From Rapana venosa (lineage: Eukaryota; Mollusca; Gastropoda; Neogastropoda; Muricidae), in contig CM054143.1 of NCBI GenBank assembly GCA_028751875.1, positions 64,828,510 through 64,892,509 of the forward strand: DNA of 64,000 nt, in the 5' to 3' direction. The position numbers and the translations under genes were made by a program. The stretch's first letter is position 1. Every line of letters starts with the position of its first letter. The notes beneath the pieces are model-generated. The model made no database searches. It saw only the letters and a program-made list of their open reading frames with translations, and was not told where the DNA came from. Below, piece by piece: positions 55,701 through 64,000 of this stretch.

Positions 55701-55742
55701 CAACTGCTATTATTACAACCTACTGGGAACTATACATCTTGA
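55701..55742 (+). CDS. candidate terminal exon with stop
   Basis: Acceptor ACGTTTGTTTCAG ends at 55700. Phase-0 frame of 13 codons (QLLLLQPTGNYTS) then TGA. In phase with 54983-55087. A polyadenylation signal AATAAA follows at 55888-55893, so the pair plus signal could be the 3' end of a gene. Short, so chance is possible. Confidence 0.3.
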   Translation, partial: QLLLLQPTGNYTS

Positions 55743-55887
55743 ATATTGCAATATGCTGAGAATACAACCATATTTTTCACTCAAGTCTACTTATTTTTTC
55801 TTAAGTGATTGAGCACTTGCAACCAAACATTTGTTGGACTGAAATACCAGAAGCCCATGTGGTAGTTTTATACTTAGTATTCAAGCA

Positions 55888-55893
55888 AATAAA
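55888..55893 (+). terminator. possible polyadenylation signal
   Basis: AATAAA 146 bases after the candidate stop at 55742. Confidence 0.3.
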
Positions 55894-55899
55894 TCTAAT

Positions 55900-57180
55900 T
55901 TGTAGATAATTTCTGAATACCATGAACAAAAAGGATTTGTGAAAGGAGTTCTAAAAATATATACTTTTTTTTGCTAGAATAGAATGGACTTTCACATGAT
56001 AATAAATTTAGGCCTGGACTAGAGCTCAGTTATGCTGTCATCCTCTGAAGCCCTTGCTTGCTAAATAATCTTTCAGCTTATTTGAGAAAAGACTGCACTG
56101 TGATGGAATCTAGTAAACGTAATTTTGTAAAGCAGGCAGTGAATAAGGAGCTTAATTCCAAAGACAGTCATCCAAGTCCAATGTTTCAAAGCAAGTAGAC
56201 CTGATTTTGAATCAACACAGAAAACGATGCTGTAAATAGCTAGGAAAGTATGAGAGATAATTAGGTGCCGTTGAAATTGCAAATGAAAGATCTTTAAAAA
56301 AACATTATTTTCCTAAAGTCAAATTTAAAAAAAAACTTTCAATATCTCAGAGACAGAAATTCTGGTGGGTCACGAGCCATGCATTAAAACAACAAACATG
56401 TACACATACCAGGTGTTTAAGGGAAATCGGCAATTTTTCACTTAGTGAGAATCCTTCTCTTTCACACATCACTGACTTTCACTATTGACACTGGCATACA
56501 ACAATGCTGTCACAACAGCTGGAATTGCAACACAAGTGAAGATACTACAAATGAATATATATATACTTTTTTCACATCACACTAAAGGCAAAAACAGGCA
56601 CAGAGAAATGCACACCATATCCTCTGATAATGTTCAATCACAGATGAAGGTTCCCAAAAGGCTGGCACTGTAGTACTAGTAGACTGGCTGTAAGATGGGA
56701 TACCAACAGGTGTAACACTGGTGTCCTGGGGAAGACAGAAGCGAGGGGATGAAGGTGCACATACAGGTGCACAGCTGACGGCAGGGATGTCCAAGGAAGA
56801 TCACTTCTGTCATCAAATTAACAGTCCAAACTAGGAACATACAGAACATCAGGTTTTTTGGCACAATCAGGAGCATTCAATGGATTAACCAACCTAGACA
56901 GACCTTTACATCAAATTCAGGAACATCAAAGCCACACAATCATATCAACTGGTACTCCACCCAAAACAAAGTAAGCTGCTATCTGGTCACACAAGACACA
57001 CGATGATAATTTAACAGCCATGAAAACACACAGTCAACTCCTACCAAAAGGTAAACATTACAAAGAAAACGAATTCGGCATGATCTGAAGGCAACCACAA
57101 AAATGAACCACAGCTTTCAACTCCTCCTGTGAAGAGCTGCTACAATAGAAACTGCCCAGTAACTTAGATAACACAGAACT
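55900..57180. other. spacer
   Basis: AT-rich single-copy sequence. Several frames of 60-70 codons exist on both strands but without splice support or protein-like character. Nothing recognised. Confidence 0.5.
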
Positions 57181-57515
57181 CGGGGTCACTTGTAGACTTG
57201 AAAAGAATTATGAGCAGGCAATGACACTCCAAAATACCAGAGACTGCACTACTGGAACTCTCCTTGACTACATCAACCTCACTGTAGGAGTTCTGCAACC
57301 AGAACTCGACATAGTCTAAAGACGACAGCTGTCAATTCTCCTAAGAGATGCCACAAGGGAAATGGCATGATAACATAGAAAATAAATGCTGCAACACTTG
57401 GAAATTCAAGTCAAAGGCAAGCAATACATCGAACAGACCTGACATCCTGGAGACTGCCCTGCTGCAACTTCCCTTACTATGGTACACCTTACCACAGGAG
57501 TTCTGCAAACAGAAC
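57181..57515 (+). repeat. diverged tandem duplication, period 210 bp
   Basis: ACTTG..AAGAATTATGAGCAGGCAATGAC..AGACTGCACTACTGGAACTC..GGAGTTCTGCAACCAGAAC (57188-57305) recurs as ACTTGGAAATTCAAG..AGGCAAGCAATACATC..AGACTGCCCTGCTGCAACTT..GGAGTTCTGCAAACAGAAC (57397-57515). Confidence 0.6.
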
Positions 57516-57775
57516 CAAATAAGCAAAATCTCCATGCACACACACACACACACACAAAACGTTTCTTCAATATGCACAAATCGCAAAAGGCCTTCAGAAA
57601 TTGAGTTCACTGGTGCTAGTGACAGGCAATCATAATCCACACACTGCCCCAGTGAATTTAAGTGTAACAAACTCGCTGACAGCTGACCTCAAATAGCACA
57701 TGATAAAACTGCAAGCCTACACTAAAGGAAGACTACTAAAGGAAGACTGTTTTTGCATAAAAACGGAGGGCAACT

Positions 57776-57865
57776 TTCACCTAGTAACCTGAAACTGACC
57801 CGCCACAGAGCCTTCCCAGCAAAAGCCTCCCTCCACCTACTAACCTGATATTGACCTGTCACAGA
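57776..57865 (+). repeat. short tandem duplication, period 57 bp
   Basis: CACCTAGTAACCTGAAACTG (57778-57797) recurs as CACCTACTAACCTGATATTG (57835-57854), each followed by ACC.G.CACAGA. Confidence 0.75.
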
Positions 57866-58004
57866 AAAATAAACTTTTTTAAAAATAGGAAATCCAGCAG
57901 CATCATAATTGCAGTGACTTTGTTCACATGGGGTATCAGTATCATCTGTGTATAACAGTGAGTCTACTATTTGAGATATCTGTGGAAAATCATAGTGTGC
58001 TGCA

Positions 58005-58135
58005 CATGTGTGTATACATTTGAATTTGTAAAAACTATTAATTGTAACTTGTTGCATGTATTAGAGTAGGTTTAATGCAAGCGCTTTGATTTGTTTTTGC
58101 AAGATATAGCGCTATATAAATTCCATTTATTATTA
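58005..58135 (+). mobile_element. LINE-C 3' tail, severely 5' truncated
   Basis: GTGTGTATACATTTGAATTTG, AACTTGTTGCATGTATTAGAG, AAGCGCTTTGATTTGTTTTTG and CAAGATATAGCGCTATATAA, then TTCCATTTATTATTATT. About 130 bases, the cleanest example of the family tail. Confidence 0.8.
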
Positions 58136-58439
58136 TTTAAAATGGAAAAAACTTATGTATAACAGTGTCTGCTATTTGATATAGCTTCTGGAAAATATTT
58201 AAAATGGAAACACTTAGGAGCAAAGACTACTTCCTGTATTTCCCCATAGCAAAGAATTTAAATCCCGAACTTCCACCATCAACTCAAGTACAAATTAATC
58301 TTTAAGAAAGAACTTTTTTACATACTGAAATATGGAAAGAGAAATGAACTACTGAGATGAGTGGCTGACAGTTAGAATCATTACAAACATACAGAATACA
58401 TATGAACACCGAAGTTTTAAAAAACACACAAAAAACGGG

Positions 58440-58510
58440 TACCTCAATGGCGGGTGAAAAGGGTTGCACAGGCAAAAATCTCACCATTGGTGAACCTGGG
58501 AGCTCTAGCC
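58440..58510 (+). repeat. interspersed repeat end, shared with 46606-46660
   Basis: GGTACCTCAATGGCGGGTGAA, then AAAATCTCACCATTGGTGAACC and GGGAGCTCTAGCC. It matches the inverted copy at 46600-46660 and, in part, 20507-20529. Confidence 0.55.
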
Positions 58511-58590
58511 AAGGAGTGAAAAGAAGATATTAATGCCCTTGAATGTAAAGAAGATATTAATGCCCTTGAGTGTTGTTTTTGAATTTTCAG

Positions 58591-58799
58591 ATCTCATCAC
58601 TGTGGAAGACCAGCACATCAAGAACAACAGATTCGACAGTGAAAAGGACAACACTGGCCTTTGTAGAGGACCTGCACCAGCAATGAGGGGACAGCACACC
58701 CCAGTAACCCATCGCCTGTCACCCAGTTGCCTTCTGCAAACTCTCACTACAATTTCTGTGAAAAGTATTACAGGCAGAGTAGACAATAATGGCATGTAA
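58591..58799 (+). CDS. candidate terminal exon, 68 codons, unrecognised
   Basis: Acceptor TTTTTGAATTTTCAG ends at 58590. With two leading bases, the frame reads LITVEDQHIKNNRFDSEKDN, TGLCRGPAPAMRGQHTPVTH, RLSPSCLLQTLTTISVKSIT and GRVDNNGM, then TAA at 58797-58799. It is in phase with 54641-54724. Composition is protein-like. No domain recognised; a repeat of AAAGAAGATATTAATGCCCT sits just upstream (58520-58567). Confidence 0.28.
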
Positions 58800-61150
58800 C
58801 ACCAGAGCAAAGATAAGCTCAAAACAAGTGTATTCACCAGTAGTGTTTAGTTTTCAAATTCAGTTAAATTCTAACACTTTACTGCCTCGGCCACAGAGGG
58901 CATGCATCTCATGCTAAGGCAGTTATTTCTCTGGACGTTCAGCACAAATGGGAGTTTTTTCTTTTTCTGATTTAATTTGCTATTGGTGCTGCCTATGATG
59001 ATAGAAGTGAAAATGAGCAAGAAAAAAAATAACTGGCAAAAATTGGTATTACAAAAAAAAAGCGGGGGGCAAACAAAAAGGAAAGATTGTTGCTAAAACA
59101 CCAAATTTTAAAAAACAGAAAAAGGAATAAAGAGAAGAAGAAAAAATTGGAATAGAAAAAAGATGGTGCTTTGCAATCTGCATGCAACTGAAAGTTGTAA
59201 GATATAATGAAACAGAAGGGTAGAATGCTTGTTCAAATGAGTAGAAATATGTGTAAAAGCTAGCAAATGAGACTTGTTTTATCCATTTCTATATCATTTT
59301 TTTTTAATGAACTATGCAGAATCGCTAACATTTTTAATATGCCTATCAGTTGCTCTAAGGAAAATTGATTGGTGTAATAAACATACCATTGGCATTTAAG
59401 GGAATTGTCTGTTGCAGGGTTGATTCTTCATTTTGAATTTAAAGTGAACTGGTTTAAAGTGAATGTGGAAGATCCATGCATGGATCTGTTGGTGATTCCT
59501 GGAAAATGTCTGTTGTCATTTACCTGAATAATGGGAGCAATTTAAGATAGAGGGTTTCCCCCAAGACTTTTGTGGAAGTATGCATTTGAGGGAGGGGAGA
59601 GTGGGGCAGCTAAAGAGTTGATCAATTCCTAACTAAAAGTGTGCTTTTGAAAAGTACTGTTGAGGAAGGAGGCAAAATTAAAGAACCACACAAAATGAAA
59701 TAAGAATCGGATTTTTAAAAAGAAATTTGAGTAAATTTCTGTATAATTTTTATGCCCCTTGATCGTGGAGGGCTAGAGAATAACTTGTGAATCTTTTTTT
59801 TTCTTGGAATGAATCTGATCAGTTGATTGCTCCAGTCAAGAAAATACTCCATTCCTGATATGACATCTATAGAGGCTTTTGAAAAATGTGTATTTATTGT
59901 CTGTATTTTTAAAACTGAATATGATTTAATGATTGGTACTCTTGTCCCAAGATGCCTTTTGGGACTGGCTCTGATTTATAAAAAAAATTCTCAATTGAAT
60001 CGGATCAAATGATTTAGGAAGTACTTTCCCTATAATCTGCCCTTGGAATAGCTGGCAATGTATTCTCATGTGGGTTTTTTAACAATTTTTTTTTAGTTAG
60101 AAAATGGATACATGTAAAAGTGTTCCATAACCTATGCTGTCATTGGGCAGCAAAGTCCTCAGATACCTCAAAAATAGAAGCTGAAAATAGCTATGATTTT
60201 GGAGGGAGTAGTATGTGCTAAAAAAAATGTTGAAAAATGTTATGGTCATGGGAGGACTTTGAGCAAAACTGTTCATTGCCTGGCAAATATATACTCTGGC
60301 CACCACATCAAGTAAATCCATTAGGTTTAATGATAGTATACCCTTTGTGGTTTTAAAAAAAATATATCTGAAGAGTTTCATATTTCACAAAACCCTAGTT
60401 CTGTATTTATTTTTAGAGAGATTGTGAGTGTGTGTGGAGGGTAGTAGTCGGGGATGGAGAGACATCAGGTTGGAAGAAGCGAGGAAGGGAATGGGGTGCT
60501 TAGGAGGGATACAGGTACACATTTAGAGCAGTGGGGAGAAAACCAAGAGTGGGGCTGATTTTATTTTCTTTCATGGTTTATTTTCGGTATTAAAAAATGA
60601 GATGCAACTTATTCAAAAATGGATGTCTTCTTTCATGATTCACTTTCGTCTTTAAAAAAAAGGATGCAGCTTATTCAAAATTACTTTGGGTTCCATAGCA
60701 AAACTGGGCATTTGTGGACACAAGTCTAAATGCACAGTCTTAGCTGGCGATTCTGAGTTGGGAGCTGTGTACCATTGTGTCTACAGCTACATACCATTTG
60801 TCCATCTGCTTTTGTGTCCACATGCATTCTAACATTAAGACCGACCAGCTGACAGACATCCCTTGCCCATTATTAACTTTTTAAACTAACACTAACCTCA
60901 ACTCTAACTGGGGGCCCCACATGTGGACACAAAAAGCAGGTATATAAAATGGTATAAGCAGGTAACAATGGCTAAACATTTTTATCTTTTGAGATTAAAA
61001 AAAGAATTATGGGGATAATGGAAAAAAATTTTATATCCAGTTTGTGTGCAAGCGATTTTGTCATCCATTCTTTCCGGTACAAATTGCCTTTGCTTCCAAA
61101 AATCAGGAAATGGTTTTAAAAAGTGCGAAAGTCGGAGTGTAGTGGGCACT
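58800..61150. other. AT-rich spacer
   Basis: Single-copy AT-rich DNA with short A- and T-runs. A short direct repeat at 60555-60675 (ATTTTCTTTCATGGTTTATTTTC and CTTCTTTCATGATTCACTTTC, each before a TTAAAAAA..GATGCAACTTATTCAAA block) is the only structure. No gene evidence. Confidence 0.55.
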
Positions 61151-61154
61151 GAGC

Positions 61155-61258
61155 AAAATCCCCATGAGCGGGTGTTTGGGTGGAGGCTTGAACCCAGGCA
61201 TCAAAGCTGGAACACAACACGCGCACCCCTTTAACCAACAGGCTGTTCCATTCCACCC
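61155..61258 (-). mobile_element. tRNA-headed SINE or tRNA-like fragment, minus strand
   Basis: The minus strand has CAGCCTGTTGGTTAAAGG (box A-like, 61244-61227) and box B GGGTTCAAGCC (61195-61185). Spacing is as in a tRNA. The head is followed by CTCCACCCAAACACCCGC. No SINE body recognised, so it may be a bare tRNA pseudogene. Confidence 0.5.
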
Positions 61259-61318
61259 CCTCCGTCCTTCTCTCTTGGTCCTAGGAGTAGGGGCATTAGG
61301 GAAAAGGATGCTAAGAAG

Positions 61319-61334
61319 GGGGGGGGGGGGGGGG
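61319..61334. repeat. poly-G run
   Basis: A 16-base G run. Confidence 0.9.
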
Positions 61335-61819
61335 ATGTTAAAATGTTGTGGTATATAGGGATGGGGAAAGAGGAGTAATGATAGGATGGGCATAAAGGGT
61401 AGGTTGGGGTTAGGGAAGATTTTTAGAAAAAAAAGTTTGTCAAAGTTTAAAAGCAAAAGTACAGGGTGCTGATTTCAGAATTTATTATTAAATAATCATT
61501 GGAAAGGTGGTTTTTTTTATTTTAAAAAAAGTTCACTTTGAAAAATGGGTGCTAGATTTACAATGACCATTGAATAATCATTGGGGAATGTATTGGGGGA
61601 TGCTGAGGGATGCATACTAGAAAAGGGTGTTATTAAACAGGAGAGGTAGAATGCTCATGTAAGAGAGGGGGGTGGGAATGAGTGTGTGTGTGTGTAAGCA
61701 TGGATTTGTGCTTCAGGAAAATCTATAAAATGGTATATCCCATGTTTATTACCAGTGTATGCTATATTGTGCAACCAGCACAAAAGTTGCATTTTCCTCT
61801 TTGTGTGTGTTTTATTGAA

Positions 61820-61822
61820 GGG

Positions 61823-61856
<34 letters not shown>
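61820..61856. repeat. long poly-G run
   Basis: GGGGGAGG then about 29 G. Likely unstable and quadruplex-prone. Precedes the SINE-like element by 20 bases. Confidence 0.95.
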
Positions 61857-61874
61857 AAGTAGGGGGAAAAAATA

Positions 61875-62010
61875 GGGACGGGATAGCTCAGTGGTACTTT
61901 TTCCCCCAACCTAAGGTTAATGTGCTGGCCCCTGGAGAAGCTGAAGTCTGACATTTTGCTCCCCAATTACAGCACAGGTTATGGGAACACCTTTACCTTA
62001 AGTGGAAAAG
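61875..62010 (+). mobile_element. SINE-like element related to the palindrome arms
   Basis: Head GGGACGGGATAGCTCAGTGG (61875-61894) is the same as the head of the SINE at 48181. Box B is missing. The body TGCTGGCCCCTGGAGAA (61924-61940), GTCTGACATTTTGCTCCCC (61948-61966) and AGGTTATGGGAACACCTTTA (61976-61995) matches the reverse complement of 51145-51226, the left arm of the large palindrome. Confidence 0.65.
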
Positions 62011-64000
62011 AAAAGTTATTGAAATGACAAATCTAAGCGCGTGTTTAAAGAAATGTTTTAAATTGCTGGATCTGTAGGCAGCTGTAACAAATATTGACTT
62101 TAAAAATCGCCCCAATTTTGGAAAGGATAGGATAAAGTATGGACATACCATCTTTAAAACTCCAATGTAATCTTATCACCTTTGCATTAAAGGCATTCCT
62201 GCCCCCCCCCCCCTTTTTTTTTTACACACACAAAATGGTATAAGAAAATATTTGTATACTTTCATTGCAGAATGTTTGTATAATTATAATAGTGTGTGCT
62301 GTTACTTTATTTCCCTCTTTGCCATGGGGACATGCCCATTACCCAGGTCATAACCACCTCCCCCCCCCCCTCCAAAAATTATTTAAAAGAAAGAATGAAA
62401 GAACAAATTTTGGGAAAACTAGATTAGAGCCTCCACAAACATATGTGGTTGTATTCACTACTGGGAAGACTTAAGTGGAGATTTGACATGAATTAAGTTG
62501 GTATTCATTGCTGCAGGATGTCTTGTCTGCCTAATGGAATTTGTCCAACCTTTGTACTGTATCTGCCATGTCCACTTGTGTTGCTTTTCTGCTACTTCAT
62601 TTCATCCTGTGTATTCTAAACTTCCAGTGAAGAAAATGATGTGAAATAATGTATTCTAGCAGATCACTGCCATGATACAGTGCGGTACAGGTTGTGGTTG
62701 TTTTGTTCAGACTTCCTTCTTGCTTTACTTCTGTGTTCTTATGAAACCTTGGTTGTGTAAAACTAGGAAATGGTTTAGCATGTGTGTGGTTTTTTATGGT
62801 TGGTTGTAAAATGTTTACAACCTGTTGTGCGAAACACTTGGCTGTATGGTTGTTTTTTTAAATTGTTAAATCACTTTGTTCAGGGTGAAGGAAAACGTGT
62901 AGTTCAGCAAGGAATGCTGGTGGACAGCTAGTCTTGTATTTAAAACGCTTAGCTTTTTCCACTGTCCACTTCCTGTCGCCTTTGACATTTTGTATGGTTT
63001 TCTTTGACTTAAATTACCAAAAGCTGGTGTTCCTATATTCTCGTTTAATTTTTTGATGTATTCTATTTGAAGTAGAGAGCAAAGTAAAAAAAGATTATTG
63101 CTAATCCCCCTTTTTTCCATTGTAGATGTAGAATTTGTGTATTGTCAACTGTTATGTTACCCACTATACATATAGATCAGTATTCCAACATAGCCTAACA
63201 TCATTGTTGTTAAAGTTTGTAGTGACTTTGTTTTCCTCGTGAAGCATTTGCCTGCCTGGGGCTGATCTGTTCCCCAGCTGTAGGGGACATGCCTTTGTTG
63301 CCTGGTTTCTCTTCCACCATTGAGTTGTTGACTTAAACTTTTCTTCTGCATAAACAGCAGTGATACTACTAAGCGTGACAAAACAAACCTTTCATAATTT
63401 TCTTTTACACATATAATGGCCCTTTTTTGAACAATTTATACTATGCTTTCAAATTTACTCGTTCAGTAATTTGGGTGGGTGGGGGGCATTTGATTTGATA
63501 TTTATCTTGAAGGCTTGGAATTTCTCATCTTTTCATTTTCTCTTTCATCTCCAAGCCATACGCACAGTTTGGATCTTCAAACAGATAGTATATGAAGCTT
63601 GTTGCCTGTATCAATTTATGATCATAACGCCCTGAAGGACACACTTTACACATATCTTTTCATTTTCAGACAATGGTTTTGCATGGTATGTGGTAGACTT
63701 TCGTTCTGCAGTTAATGCCCTCCCCCCCTAGTTTCCTATTACTCCGGGGACAAAACGAGTTATGTGAGCCATTTTAAAGCATTGCATTTGGAGCTGCTTC
63801 TCATCGATTCCTCTTTCATGAAAGGGTAAAATGGAAACCCCATTTGCTAGTAGCACGTTTTTGTTTGGGTTTTGTTTGGTTTTCTTTTTAACTCTGGGGT
63901 TGCAAGTATCACAGGTTACACCCCTTGTTAGTAAATTCTATTTAAAACAGACCTTTATTTTCCCCGAACCCAGTTTAAACTTGTTCTAGAATCCCAACTG
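62011..64000. other. AT-rich spacer
   Basis: C-runs at 62203-62213 and 62359-62368 are the only low-complexity parts. No splice-bounded open exon, RNA gene or repeat is recognised. Confidence 0.55.

Noticed and set aside
61155..61258. functional tRNA gene
   Set aside because: A plausible box B but no matching acceptor stem or clear anticodon loop; listed as a SINE or tRNA relic.

Overview
This window is eukaryotic and reads as repeat-rich, intron-bearing DNA from a marine invertebrate, perhaps a mollusc. The organism is inferred only from the mix of CR1/L2-like and RTE-like LINEs, tRNA-headed SINEs and very abundant (GT)n, (GA)n, (CT)n, (TAC)n and (ATT)n microsatellites. No operons, bacterial genes or CRISPR arrays are present. 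I see no intact protein-coding gene. Long open frames such as the 353-codon frame at 5873-6934 are artefacts of biased composition.

Layout. (1) 1-15759 and about 21130-45235 are two versions of the same locus in the same order: LINE-A, LINE-B, GT tract, CT tract, mixed repeats, LINE-C on the minus strand, (TAC)n array, spacer, LINE tails, SINE, acidic coding relic, GA tracts, spacer. (2) They are separated by exactly 500 N (15760-16259) and by a satellite-like stretch at 16260-20560, which holds a T/G-rich minisatellite, CA tracts and a 150-275 bp tandem repeat. This looks like two haplotypes joined in one scaffold, or a recent duplication. Both versions carry many small indels. (3) Version 2 differs by a much longer (TAC)n array interrupted by a forward LINE-C copy (about 34110-37640), and by a clean 2.16-kb insertion with LTR-like ends (39569-41727). 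The empty site of that insertion is preserved in version 1 at 12360-12370. (4) 45236-64000 is cleaner, mostly single-copy sequence. It holds two more LINE-C copies, several SINEs, a few candidate host exons, and a near 1-kb palindrome.

The most unusual structure is at 51145-52106: an imperfect palindrome centred on 51625/51626. Its arms are themselves hairpins, two tandem units of 317 bp with two hairpins each, and its outer arms match a SINE-like element at 61875-62010. It may be a foldback built from inverted SINE copies and could form long double-stranded RNA if transcribed.

How the parts relate: LINE-C 3' tails ending in (ATT)n recur alone at many sites, and one of them directly precedes a candidate splice acceptor. 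An AGTCA-type repeat is nested in the 3' region of one LINE-C copy and inside the reverse-transcriptase region of another. LINE-B carries an 11-bp target-site duplication. Host coding potential is limited to short, low-confidence exons that I could not assign to a family.
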